Position numbers and translations under genes: made by a program. 64,000 bases of DNA from Phyllostachys edulis (Eukaryota; Streptophyta; Magnoliopsida; Poales; Poaceae): positions 59,662,488-59,726,487 of the forward strand of contig CM070551.1 in NCBI GenBank assembly GCA_036346405.1. The letters are read 5' to 3'. The notes beneath the pieces are model-generated. The model was not told the DNA's origin and did no database searches. It saw only the letters and a program-made list of their open reading frames with translations. Positions 13,010-23,934 of the stretch are shown one piece after another (within the stretch, counting starts at the first letter, position 1; each line of letters begins with the position of its first letter).

Positions 13010-13390
13010 TGAATCTTGGTTGGATTATAGAAATACATGATTATTGGATTATAGAAATATATCCTGGATGAATTATAGAAATATAATTGTTGGATGTTGA
13101 ATTATAGAAATATATTATGGTTGGATTTTTCATTAAAGAATTATATGATTGTTGAAGATTGGATTATAGGGCTACCAATTCATGATGTTGATTTTGGTGG
13201 ATTAGGTTGAATCAAGAAGTATGGAATTAATTCGTTATGTTGGTCATATTGGATTTAATTGGGTATGATTGAATAGATAAATTGGATTTAAAAAAAAATC
13301 TTGGTTGGATTATAGAAATATGTCTTGATTGGATTATAGAATTGTATAATTGTTGGATATTGGGTTATACAAACATATGATTGTTGGATA
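13010..13390 (+). repeat. Degenerate 'ggattatagaaata' repeats in element A
   Basis: The core 'ggattatagaaata' with variants and linkers such as 'ttgttggatattgg' recurs many times at irregular spacing of about 25-60 bp. The same motif in reverse complement ('tataatccaatatccaa') fills 16650-17300, 20410-20590 and 50870-51060 in the solo LTR B, tying A and B to the same superfamily. Confidence 0.65.
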
Positions 13391-13405
13391 TTGGAATATA
13401 TGATT

Positions 13406-13549
13406 GAGGGATATCTTACTGATATTGGAGTTGGTCTAAATAATTATTGGACTGAGGGATATCTTACTGATATTGGAGTTGGTCTAAATAATGGTTGGAT
13501 TGATGGATATCTTATTAATATTGGAGTTGGTCAAAATAATTGTTGGATA
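13406..13549 (+). repeat. Three tandem 48-bp repeats
   Basis: Three head-to-tail copies of a 48-bp unit at 13406, 13454 and 13502, each containing 'gatattggagttggtc' or a close variant; the third is the most diverged. The unit is a multiple of three, so one frame stays open through the array (16 residues per unit), but it is not part of a recognisable gene. Confidence 0.85.
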
Positions 13550-14099
13550 AATGGTGATAAAATAATTTGGCGGATTGAATTTGAACTTATGGATTACAGG
13601 CAGACGTTTGGAAAGTTTTATAAGGAGGGCATTTGATTTATATAAGAAATTCTAGAGGATTGCGATTGATATATATGCTTGAGAAATTAAGTGAATGATG
13701 CCATGGATTTAGTTAAGAATTTTGGAGAAAGCAATTGCGCAATTATAATTTTGGAGAATTTCGTTCCAAAATTGATATAGTGAAGTTTAGCACGATCTTG
13801 GAGTTTATCAGATTGGAAGATGTGATTATTGCTACTAGATTTTAGTGGGTTTATGAAGTGAAGAAACCAAGCGATCAAAGTGGTGAATTGTTGGATTATT
13901 CGAGCTTTTGTCCAAGATAGATTGTGAATCATGTTATCTTATCAATAGAATGTGAGATTGATTGAATGATTGGATTTTTAATTGGGTGACTTTAAGTTAT
14001 GTGGATTGGTGAATTTCAACAATAATAAGATTTGGATCCAGCAAAAATTGAAAGACAGATCCATAGCTTTTAATTGGCACTCCAGTACATGATTGCGAA

Positions 14100-14440
14100 C
14101 CAGTAGTTTGGCATCAGCTTACCAAGTTGGAGCTACCACCGCAGCTGTGAGAGGTGCACAACATCTTTCCTTCGTGCCGCGATGGAAAAAAATGTCTCAG
14201 GGTACCAGAAGAGCCGATATCACTCAAGAAAGTCGAATTAAAGGAGGATCTCACCAACCAGTGTTATCCAATCAGAAATATCGAAGAATTTAAAAGTCCT
14301 ATTAGGAGCAAGACCTTGAGATTCTGTGAAGAACAATAAAGCAATTGATCAGAAAAGGAAGCAACCTAGAAAAACCAAGAGCCGAGTTTTCCAACCTTTC
14401 TTTCTAGCTTCTCCGAATCTCGGGGTCGAGATTCTGTTTA
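14100..14440 (+). pseudogene. pol: Remnant of chromovirus integrase C-terminus (pol end)
   Basis: Two overlapping frames (14093-14293 and 14154-14339) encode parts resembling the last segment of Del/Tekay pol: a block around KKCLRVPEEP, then EDLTNQCYP and a chromodomain-like end. They are split by at least one frameshift and followed by stops. In intact elements this part lies C-terminal to the integrase core and includes the chromodomain that directs integration to heterochromatin. Placement immediately upstream of the polypurine tract fits. Everything upstream of it in pol is missing. The family call rests on memory of such C-terminal motifs and should be tested with a profile search. Confidence 0.6.
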
Positions 14441-14453
14441 AGTGGGGAGGGTT
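14441..14453 (+). other. Polypurine tract of element A
   Basis: AGTGGGGAGGGTT directly precedes the TGTAACATCC start of the second LTR, the expected place for the plus-strand primer of an LTR retrotransposon. Confidence 0.75.
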
Positions 14454-15205
14454 TGTAACATCCTAATTTTCAAGCCTTTTTAAAATTTTCAAACTAAAAT
14501 TAACTATTTGAATTTTCCTAAGTTGTTAAAGCTTAATTTGGATTTTCATAAATTTAAAACAATTTAATGTGAGTAAATCAAACTTCAATTAAATACAAAT
14601 TGTTTTATTTGATTTTCTGTATTTTCTTGGAATTACTTTTTCCAAGACCCGGTTGTTTTTCTGTTGAGTTCTTTTCATTTCTTTTCAGCTTTCCCGTATT
14701 GTAGAGTCTTTTTTAAGCTTTAGTAATAAAATGAACCATTTGAATTTTATTGAAGTAATTAAAGCTTAAATTGAAACTTCGAAAAATAAAAATTTTTTAA
14801 ATGATTAAATCAAACCTTAATTAAATTCTAAAACGAGTTTAGTGGATTTTCTGGGTTTTCTTGGATTTTCCAAGTTCTTTCTTTATTTCTCGCTTTTGAT
14901 ATTCATTTTATTTCTTTTCGTATTCCCAAAAGTTATTTTATTTATTGTATAATTTAATTTAAATTATTTAATTTAAAGTGGGGATATATTTTGAAGCTTT
15001 AAAAATAAGATTAATCATTTGGATTTTCTCGGTTTAACTTAAAGCTTAAATTGAATTTCGAATCAAAACATTTTAAATGCCTAAAATAGACTTCAATTAA
15101 ATCCAAAATTATTTTATTTGATCTTTTCAGGATCCAAGGTATTTTATAAATGTTTCTTGAAATTTTCAGATTTATTTTATTTTTTGAATTTTTTTTTTGA
15201 ATTTA
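14454..15205 (+). mobile_element. Element A 3' LTR, part 1
   Basis: Starts TGTAACATCC and runs in parallel with 7921-8670, with small differences. It is interrupted at 15205 by the minus-strand LTR B. The last five bases ATTTA pair with ATTTC at 52430-52434 as an imperfect TSD. The 3' LTR resumes at 52430. Confidence 0.85.
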
Positions 15206-17309
15206 TGTAAGAACCCGGGATTAACACACCAAATCCTCTGTGCATTTCTGAACTAGTCCCATGATCAGTGGCTAGCTCACACAGTAAACAAACATGGTAC
15301 CACAACCATAATCGCAAAACTTTATTAATAAATAATAGAGTTGATTACTAGAAAGGCTTACAAGCCCACAAATAAGGACACAATGGAAGGCTAATGAGCA
15401 GCAGAGAGAGCCCAAATAATCGCCACGAGCAATCGATCGGGGTAGCGGCCTAGTCGTCGAGATCTTTAGCAGTTGGTGAAATTCTTCTTCTCTGAACAAC
15501 ATTTTTTTAAGCAATAGTGAGCACAAACAACCGTGCCCCGCAAGTTACACCCAATAACAGAATTATAATGCAAACAGGGATATATCAATGGAAGGCTTAT
15601 AGAGTTGATTTTGCATAAAGCAATGTTTTCTCTCCAAATACTTGTACTAAGTTCCAAAGTAGATATTCTATAACTAAAATTTATTTTCTAAATTCTCAAG
15701 TTTTATAGTCAGATAACATTCATCAACGAGTGGTGAAGGATACCCTCCTATCACAACGCTACCCGCCCAATTCCCATTTGGATAGAAATCCAAAACCATT
15801 TGATAAAGTCGTTTGAAATCAAAACCAAAATCTAACTTGGAGTGGCTTTGCTAGCATGTCCATGACCGTGGACACAGCTTTCGAATAGTTCATAACACAC
15901 TACAGAGGTTGTACAGCTTTACCCACGTGACACGACTTCTCTAGTTTATCTGGCATCCATCGATACCACCGCTCACTACCTTAGGTAAGCAGTCTAGAGC
16001 ACATGACAAGGCCTTTACAATGTGTCATCCCACCGTAGTCCCGCCTCGCTAAGGTTTCGCCCCCCATGGATAGAAACTTGTCAGGTTTAGGCCCCCTCTT
16101 GCGCTAGGTGGGAATACATAAAAGTAGGTCATAAAAGACACCCACGCAACCGGATGGCACGACCATGGTAAAATGTTGCAAATTAGTTAGCCAGATCCTG
16201 CCCACCAGGACATGTGGTAGTACGATGGGGCTTAGCAAGATGCGACTCGAAGATCGGTCCTTAATTGACATGGGCAACTTTCCAAAAGAACCCTGGGCCT
16301 CGAATCATAGAAATGAATCGATCCCATGCATGAACATGCACCCATCCAAACATCCATTTCGCCCAAGTCCAAACCAATTTTTATTTTATTTTATTTTAGT
16401 TTTTCAAAGCATTTATAAACTTCCATGGCAAACCAATGTCATGGATACCATTTTAAACAATATTTGATCTTTTGGCTGTAAATTCCCCCAAATCAAGATT
16501 TTTGGTCTAAGCTTCGACTAACATAATTTTCCAACATGTTCTAGTCATACTAACGTATTAACCAGAGTTTTATCTAGGGTGACAAGGTGTGAGGGATTCA
16601 ATGTCTGAGAATTGTCAAGTACAAGATCAGTAAGTGAACCATCAGCGTTGTAATCGTAATCCAATAATCCAATCTCCAGCAATTATATAATCATAAACTC
16701 CAATATCAATTAGTCCAATATCCACAATATCAATCCATTTCTAAGATCCGACTTCCATTGATCCAACATTCAACAATACTCTAATTCTATAATCCGATAT
16801 CCATCAATCCATTATTCCTTAATAAATTATTTCTAATAATTCAACATCACCAATCCAATGATTATGTAGTCCTATAATCCAATTCCCGATAATCCGATAT
16901 CCAATAATTATCTACTTCTATAATCCAATCTTCGATAATCCAATATCAACAATTATCTACTTCTAGAATCCGATATCCAATAATCATGTATTTCTAATAA
17001 TCCAATATCCATCGATACTGTATTTGTCCAATCCAATATCCAACATTAATGTGGTCCTAAAATCCAATATTTACTCAATTATACATTTCTATAATCCAAC
17101 AAGATATACTCCAATAATCCCACGAGTCTTATTCCAACAATCCAATAACGTATTTCTACAATCCAATATCCCATGATCATTTATCTCTAAAATCCAACTT
17201 CCAACCATAATCCATTTGTATAATCCATTCAAGATATATTTCTACAATCCATAAAGATTTACTTCTATAATCCCACCAAGATTTATTCCTAAAATCCAGC
17301 ATCCATCGA
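15206..17309 (-). mobile_element. Solo LTR B, part 1 (LTR 3' end)
   Basis: Begins 'tgtaagaacccggg', the reverse complement of an LTR ending CTTACA. The 15240-16260 stretch is the reverse complement of the tail of the A LTR, for example the blocks around 'gaactagtcccatgatcag' and 'acaacctctgcagagtg' in A at 11169. From 16650 it is dominated by 'tataatccaatatccaa' repeats. It is interrupted at 17309 by a CACTA element. Adding parts 2 and 3 gives about 3.9 kb from TGTAACATCC to CTTACA with no internal region, so B looks like a solo LTR left by LTR-LTR recombination. Confidence 0.7.
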
Positions 17310-17339
17310 CACTACTACAAAAATGCTAATATTGGACGC

Positions 17340-17620
17340 CTTATCACAGACGGTTGCTCAAAACCATCTGTATTAAACACAATCACAGATGGTTTTTGTT
17401 TAGTGACCGTTTGTGTAACTAGATGCGCTAAAAACCGTCTGTGAAGAGGTAATATCACAGACGGTTCATATTGAAAACCGTCTATGATAATTGTTGACTT
17501 CACAGACGGTTCATATTGAAAACCGTCTGTGAAATATCATAGACGGTTCTAAACACGAACCGTCTCTGATAATTGTAGACTTCACAGACAATTTTTAATT
17601 ATAACCGTCTGAGATAATTT
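17340..17620. repeat. Left subterminal repeats of the CACTA element
   Basis: About ten copies of 'cacagacggtt' or its complement 'aaccgtctgtga', often paired back to back. They are presumed transposase binding sites by analogy with En/Spm. A smaller cluster of the same motif at 18236-18334 ends 'tattagtag', which resembles a worn CACTA right end and could mark an older nested element. Confidence 0.75.
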
Positions 17621-17985
17621 TCCTTCAGCTCCCCGATCGTCACCTGATGAGTTTCTTCATCGTCACTGATGCGTCTTTTCGTCGCATCAATGCCGCTTCG
17701 GCTCCCCGATGCGTCTATTCGTCTCACGCGCTGAATTTATTCCTTATTTTATAAAAAGGATCATCCGCCATCGAAGATGAGCATCATCCCCCACATATAA
17801 CTCTACTCTTCTAAAGCTAGCATGGCTCCCTCTTTTGTTTCCTTGTCGCTGGCATTGATCGCCTACCTGGCCATACTGTACCTCTGCCACTAGAAAAACT
17901 TTGTTTATTTAGGTTTCTACTTTTTTTTTAATCTTTGTAAGAAGCGACTGACCACGCTGTTTGGCCATATGTAAATTCCAAAATG

Positions 17986-17987
<2 letters not shown>

Positions 17988-18026
<39 letters not shown>
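17988..18026. repeat. TA microsatellite
   Basis: An uninterrupted TA dinucleotide run of about 39 bp inside the left part of the CACTA element. Confidence 0.95.
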
Positions 18027-18029
<3 letters not shown>

Positions 18030-18348
18030 TGGTGGTAAAGTTGTTACTATAATTATATGTTGAACTATATATCATAGTCGACGGCCGGTTTAGTGGTTAA
18101 CAAATTTATTTTATCCGATATATTTATCGATCATAGTTAAAGCAAATTTTCAGCAGTATTTAAATGACAAAATTAACATGTAAACATATGTAATTTCTTC
18201 ATGTCATGTAAATGTTATGCTCAAAACTTAGAACTTGAGACATATCACAAACGGTTCCATTATGGAACCATCTGTGGTAAGTATCACTGACGGTTCCATT
18301 ATAGAACTGTCTATGATATGTCTTTATTAGTAGGAGCCCTGCTAGGGT

Positions 18349-18620
18349 TTGCGCCCTAACTCATCTCTCCCCAGCGCCCTTACTCTCGTCTGTTCCCCTC
18401 CCCACTCAAGTGCCCCCGACCTCGTCGCTGACGCCGCCCTTCTTCCCATCGCCGTCGGCTGTGACACCACGGTGACGCTGCCTTCCCCTCTTCCTCCTCC
18501 CCCCGGCGTGCGTGACCCTGGCTACCTCTCCACCGACCTCCCTCGGCTACCTCTCCACTGACCTCGGCCTTAGCTACCTCACCAGCGACACCGGCGATGT
18601 CAAGGTAAGACAGATCTTTC
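18349..18620 (+). other. C-rich exon-like segment inside the CACTA element
   Basis: GC-rich stretch that contrasts with its AT-rich surroundings, open for 70 codons from 18349. It is followed by AAG|GTAAGA at 18601-18609, a good plant 5' splice donor, and then a T-rich intron-like region. This could be a captured host exon, which is common in CACTA elements. I do not recognise the product, and the amino-acid composition (Pro, Ser, Leu) is uninformative. Confidence 0.3.
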
Positions 18621-19244
18621 ACCTTGTGGTTTTGAGGCTAGGATTGGGCGCTCTCCCTCAGGCTCGATTTTATATCTCCACTTCCCTTTCTGTTAATTGG
18701 TTTTAGTTGTGAATATTGATTTGTTTTACTGATGTGGGTTGATGTTGCGCATGCATGAGGATGGTGATGGATGGGCTAGCTACGGCGGGGTGTTGTCTCT
18801 TTGCTCTGTGATGTGGGTCATGGATGATGACGCTACTGTTAGTGTGCTGTGAAATGCTTAGCCTCTAGGCTGTGGTTCGGTTTGGGCAAATGGATGACAG
18901 GGTGGGCGAAATGGTGGTTGTGGGATAAACTGGGAGTGGGAATGGTGGTGTGAGGCTTTGTGAGGGTTTTGTGTTGGTTGTGAAAGAGAAATGGCTTTAT
19001 GTGGGGGAAAGCTTTGGCTGGTTCTTTCCTTTGACCATGTTCATGTCTATTTTGCCCTTGCGCTATCCTCTTGGCTCTCACATGACACCAGTCGGATATA
19101 AGCTTCAGATGAATGTCCATATCATTTTGCTTATAAGTTATTAATAGTTTATGCTGAAATTGAATTGATAATTAGTTAATATTTGAGCTATAATGAATTG
19201 CTAACTGCTATCACTTTGATCTTCATTTCATCAGTTTGTCTTTG

Positions 19245-19405
19245 CTATTGATATGTATGGGTTGTTGATATGTTATGACTTATTGGATTGTTGATATGTA
19301 TGGGCTATTGATATGTTATGACTTATTGGGCTATCGATATGTATGGGCTATTGGGCTATCAATATGTATGGGCTATTGGGCTATCGATATGTATGGGCTA
19401 TTGAT
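19245..19405. repeat. Short tandem repeats 'gatatgtatgggctatt'
   Basis: Repeated 'gatatgtatgggctatt' alternating with 'gggctatc' or 'gatatgttatgacttatt' gives an irregular array with units of about 25-45 bp in the CACTA interior. No function was inferred. Confidence 0.75.
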
Positions 19406-19504
19406 ATGCTTATCAGTTTAACAATTTGTCTCTGTGTAACTGTGTTCATGCTGGTCAAGTTCTCCTACTTTGCATCCTGTCGTCCTACCATTCCATTCCT
19501 AATC

Positions 19505-19553
19505 TCTTCTCTATAAAGTCTCCAAGCAATGGTGCTTGTGCCTTTAAAACCGA

Positions 19554-19619
<66 letters not shown>

Positions 19620-19961
19620 TTAGTCCTCGGCCACTTTCGGGGTCATCCAATCAAGATGAGGAGGATGGGACAGAGACCACGGGCAACCATTATCATCATG
19701 TATCAGTAACCAACCATTATCAAGGAATGGTTGGTTGCTGATACATGATGCCACTTCCCAGTAGAAGTACCTGCGCATCCACGTCACTTTCTGAACATAG
19801 CGACGTCCAATTACCTATCGACGACATCCAGGTAATTGGATGTCCCGACGCAACTCTGGCAAAGAATGCTTCTTGAACTTGCGGGCTCGATGAAGTTGCC
19901 CGTGGTCTTGTCCCATCCTCATGCTTGCATGGATAACCCCCTAAAGTGGCCGAGGACTAAG

Positions 19962-20048
<87 letters not shown>

Positions 20049-20100
20049 GCCGCTTTAAAGGCACAAGCAGCCACTACTTGGAGACTTTGTAGAGAAAAGT
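19505..20100. repeat. Large foldback (inverted repeat) inside the CACTA element
   Basis: The sequence 19505-19695 reappears as reverse complement at about 19885-20100. Both arms contain 'aaaggcacaagca', 'tggagactttatagag' and 'gtggccgaggactaag' in matching order, each arm interrupted by a TA run (19558-19617 and 19965-20046). In the loop is a second, nearly perfect hairpin at 19694-19750 (about 24-bp arms around ATCAAGG) and a third between 'acgtccaattacct' and 'aggtaattggatgt'. A transcript through here would fold into a stem of roughly 200 bp. Confidence 0.75.
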
Positions 20101-20400
20101 CATCACAGACAGTTTTAGCTACAAACCGTCTGTGATATATCAGTAATCACAAACGGTTTCAGCTACAAACCATCTGTGATATATAAGTCGTCACAAACGA
20201 TTTCAGCCACAAATCGTTTGTGATAGGCAACTATCACAGACGGTTCTGAGTTAATAACCGTCTGTGACAGTATGCATCACAGACAGTTTGAAAACCGTCT
20301 GTGATGACCTCATGTCATCACTGACTCGTAAACTCAGACGGCTCACGAAACTGTCTGTGATGACGTTTTTGAACTGTCTGTGAAGACCTTTTCTGTAGTA
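20098..20400. repeat. Right subterminal repeats of the CACTA element
   Basis: Repeated 'catcacagacggtt' / 'aaccgtctgtgat' pairs with variants, ending in the terminal 'ctgtagtagtg'. This is the same motif as the left subterminal array and is repeated again at 50590-50850. Confidence 0.75.
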
Positions 20401-20403
20401 GTG

Positions 20404-20604
20404 CCATCATTTATTTCTATAATCCACATCCGTCAATATTGCACTTCTATGATTCAATCTCCAACAATTATTCAAACCTATAATCCGACAATCAACAATT
20501 GTATAATTCTATAATCAATATCCAGGAATCTTGTATTCCTATAATCCAATTTCCATGCATCGTATATTACTATGATCCAACAATTAGGTATCCTCCTAAC
20601 CAAG
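20404..20604 (-). mobile_element. Solo LTR B, part 2 (also duplicated at 50861-51059)
   Basis: Continues the 'tataatccaa' repeats of B after the CACTA element and is cut at 20604 by the D element LTR. The same 200 bp occur at 50861-51059, with about a dozen differences, and there run on uninterrupted into the rest of B. The base pairs CCAAG just before D (20600-20604) recur at 51055-51059. Confidence 0.7.
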
Positions 20605-21319
20605 TGGCGAGGATTAAAATCTCTATGTATTACTCTAATACATAATAAAAGACCATACGTTTTCATGGTCGTAACCCCTAAGGCTAACGATCTCACTGGT
20701 CGTAAGGATTCCAGAGGTTACATAAGGGGTACCCTGGTCGGACAAGGTCCTGAACCTAGTCTCCGGCCAGGTAGCTGCTCGTAGGAGTTATGAACTGGCG
20801 TTTAGATCTAATTCCAGGTATATTCCTTACCGTGTGATGAATGGAACACATGTTGTATACTCCATACCACGCGACGTTACATGATCCTAAGACACTAACA
20901 AACAACCACTATACAGTTGAGTGTCTCACAGACACTTAACCGCACAGCGGTTGATACCTTATCATCCACCGCCTCGCTCCGACCAGTCGCGACACTTCAC
21001 AACAGACGTCTTCTCAAGGAGTAACTGCCACCTCTTCAGAAGTTATTTAAGGATGGAGCGCGGACGAGAACAACAAATGAAAGATCGCCTTGCATCAGAT
21101 TAAAGCAGTGCAATTAGCATTATATTCACGCTTTAAGTCTAATTATACACCATAACAAGCATCATACTCAGTGTAATTAGGATTAGTCCATCGCCTGGTC
21201 GTAGGCACCCCCTGTAATAGCCAGCTCATATCAATAAAGAGCAGCCCCATTCTCTCCTAGGAAATACATGCCATTTTCCTCTATTTTATTTTGTAAGATC
21301 GGCGACTCGATCGTCGACA
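20605..21319 (+). mobile_element. Element D, 5' LTR (Tat-lineage Ty3-gypsy)
   Basis: The start is fixed by comparison with the empty-site-like copy at 51059: the shared sequence ends at CCAAG, and the LTR begins TGGCGAGG. The end TCGTCGACA is followed by the primer site. Length is about 715 bp, with TG...CA ends. A TATTTAAG core-promoter candidate lies near 21044 and a 'tcaataaag' polyadenylation-type signal near 21230. No matching 3' LTR exists downstream, so the LTR pair cannot be compared. Confidence 0.75.
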
Positions 21320-21321
21320 TC

Positions 21322-21339
21322 TGGCGCCGTCCATGGGGA
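21322..21339 (+). other. Primer binding site of element D
   Basis: TGGCGCCGTCCATGGGGA lies three bases after the LTR end. It resembles the TGGCGCCGT-type primer sites of Tat/Athila elements rather than the initiator-methionine type used by the copia elements here. The exact tRNA is not assigned. Confidence 0.6.
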
Positions 21340-21414
21340 AGAAGGTGCATATTTCCTGAAGAAATCCTTCGCTCATCAAATCCTCGCCCATTCCTCATAA
21401 TCCCTCATGCGACT

Positions 21415-23934
21415 ATGGCAGGGATTTGGGACGAGGAGAATTGGTTCGACTTGGCGGACTACTCCAACCTCAACATGGATGAATGCATCCGCGCCATGCA
21501 AGAAAATGGGATGTCATCATCCCCCTCTTCCGCTGGTTCTCATGTCACAAACATTAGCGAAATCGATCAGATGGATGAGGATGCACCGCTACGACAAGAG
21601 GCGCTTCTAGAGGAACCAACCATTACGACCAGTTCAGAATATCCAAGGACCACTCCAAGCCCGGTCCGTTCAACCGACGAAAAAGGTGACAAAGCTTCAG
21701 CCCCGCAAATCGAGGATCAGTGTACTCTCGATACAATCATGGCTAATAGGTACTCACCAACAGCTTCTGGCAATTCCAGGAGCCAACCGACATCTAGTAA
21801 CGGTGTCGATGGAGCTCCCATTGGTCATGGGCCAAGTGGGAATGATAAGGCTCAGCATACGATCGGCAATTCGCTGGATCAGGCTAAGTCCACCGCAAAG
21901 GCCTCAGGAGGTCCTAATCTCCGACCACTCTCCATCGTGAAAGCTTCAGGCAGAAGCATTGGAAGGCTTTCCATTAGTTACGATGGAAGCTCGTTAGAAG
22001 ATCGTTGCTGGAGGCATGAGGTCAATGTGATCGGAGATACGGATCAAAATGCCGTGTATAGTCCTACACAATCTGCCACGCTGCCACGTGCTGGTGGAAA
22101 TGGTACGGGCCATCAAGTACCAAATGCCAGTGGTAACAGAATTGATAGACGTACGTCAGTTAATTCGCCTAGTTCTGCCCCACCTAGAGTGACGGGTCGG
22201 ACGGAACCAACCAGAAGGTCGGGGGAAAGTTCAAATCTTCGAACACCCACTGCTAGTGCAAATCCTCTGAGACCTTCTGTAATGGTACATAATCTGCAGC
22301 GTGTTCAGAATATTTTAAATAATTCTAACCCTGCTCTTGTAGATACTCCAAGTTTTGTCCAGCTTGTAGGTCAGGTATCAGAGATTCTCCAGCAAACCAT
22401 GCAATGAACGGAAGCATACCGGAAACAAAGGAGTTCACGAAGTCAAACCATGAATTCATCCCAACGTTCCTCCCTCAGTAGGTGGCAGCATGGTCGGATT
22501 AGAAACCAGTCAATACTAAGACCTCGGCGATTCTGACCAATGAGTCATGTGGGAAGAAGGCTATTTCAGGCAGCCACTCCTTCCCCTCGTCAAGAAGAGC
22601 GATCACTTGGCCCTGATGATCTCCGGCATCATCTAAACCAAACAGGTGGTCTAAGGCATCATACCAATGTCCACGACCGAATTGGGACACCGGAGTTCCG
22701 GCGTTCCAACTTGAGAAACCGGTCTCCGACCGATTACAATCCGGCACCCTTCCAAAGAAGGCGTCATGAATCAATTACAGGTTGTCGAGCTTTCTCTGCA
22801 GGGCTCCAGGCTGTACGTTGGCCAAACCAGTTCCAACCAACCAACATGCATAAGTTCAATGGGACTCAGAACCCATTAGAATTCCTCCAAATCTATGCCA
22901 CTGCCATCAGAGCTGCTGGTGGTGATGAAAACGTGATGGCAAACTATCTACCCACGGTACTTGAAGGGTCTGCCCGGTTGTGGTTGCTTAACCTGTCGAT
23001 CGGATCGATGTACACTTGGGAGCAACTTTGCGACCTCTTAATTGCGAATTTCTAGGGTACGTACGACCGCCTTGGAAAAGAGGATGATCTTCACCGAATC
23101 TGGCAAGGATCCAATGAGACTCTTCGTGAGTACATCAAAAGATTTAGCCAGGTTCGTAATTTAATACCAGAGGTCGCAGAGTCTTCTGTCATCCAAGCTT
23201 TCAAAGCTGGTCAAAGGAATCGACAGTTTACGGAGGACATCGCAATGAACCCTCAACAGACGACCATCAAACTTTTCGACATGACTGACAAATACGCAGC
23301 CACTAGCGAAGCGGTTGAATGGTGTGAGGCCATAGATCGGAAGGATAAAGTCCCTCAACCTGGCTTGGACAAGTCAGAAAAGAAGCATAAGAAGTCTCTC
23401 CAAAAAAAGAGAAACCGCAAACCCGATGATAAGGAAGTCCATGCGGTTCCTGAAACGTTTACCAAGGGTAGGAAAGATTATACCCGTCGAGGCAAAGCAA
23501 AAGCTCCGACCAATGGGTACAAGAAGAATAAGAAGTGGTGTCCACTTCACCAGCAGGCAGGGCATGACTTACGCACTTGTCGAGCCTGGCAAAAGAAGCT
23601 GGAAGATTACTATGCAAGTAAAGGTCCACTCCCCTCAATACAAGAACTCGGGGAGACAAGCTCCAAGAAGGACAAAGATGGCGACGATGAGATGGTGTAC
23701 CAGGAGCCTCAACATACAGTCAATATGATCTTTGGAAGATATTCTTTGTACGAATCAAGGCGTCATCTGAAGGCCATGGAGCGGGAGGTCAACCTTGTCG
23801 AGTCTCCGATCGCCGTCAAGCCATCCAGGTGGTCGGAAACTGTAATCTTCTTCAGCAAAGAAGACTGCCCCATCTTTTCGACTCGACCAGGTAGGTTCTC
23901 TATTGTCATTGAGCCTACTATTAATAACTGTAAG
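21415..23934 (+). pseudogene. gag: Element D gag (Ty3-gypsy, Tat lineage), broken
   Basis: The frame starting with ATG at 21415 stays in one register to 23934 but is broken by three stops: TGA at 22405, TGA near 22528 and TAG at 23053. The first 330 residues are Ser/Thr/Asn-rich and low in complexity. The conserved gag core begins near 22810 with a FNGTQNPLEFL block and a SARLWLLNL block. A zinc-knuckle-like C-x2-H-x4-H-x4-C (WCPLHQQAGHDLRTC) lies near 23536-23580, after a Lys-rich stretch. Gag forms the virus-like particle and binds RNA. The frame runs to the insertion point of F at 23934 and resumes in protease after it, so gag and pol were one reading frame. All three stops could be C-to-T changes (CGA or CAG to stop). 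Confidence 0.8.

Larger units (their letters stand above)
11908..14453 (+). mobile_element. Element A internal region, gag-pol lost
   Basis: Only about 2.5 kb separates the primer binding site from the second LTR, whereas an autonomous chromovirus needs roughly 4.5-5 kb of gag-pol. No gag, protease, reverse transcriptase or RNase H sequence is recognisable. The middle is AT-rich, with repeats built on 'ggattatagaaata' (about 13010-13390) and a 48-bp tandem repeat (13406-13549). Only the last part of the integrase gene (14100-14440) and the polypurine tract remain. The element is either a deletion derivative or a non-autonomous family that would need proteins from a relative. Confidence 0.7.
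17310..20403. mobile_element. Non-autonomous CACTA (En/Spm-type) transposon
   Basis: The left end is CACTACTACAAAAATGC and the right end reads CTGTAGTAGTG, giving inverted CACTACTACA termini. The 3-bp TSD is CGA on the left (17307-17309). On the right it is CCA here, but CGA in the second copy of this junction at 50861, so the target duplication is well supported. Subterminal repeats of the 'cacagacggtt' type lie in both orientations at both ends, as in CACTA elements where the transposase binds. No transposase is encoded. The interior holds a C-rich exon-like segment (18349-18610), TA microsatellites, a 25-bp-type repeat and a large foldback. Confidence 0.85.
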
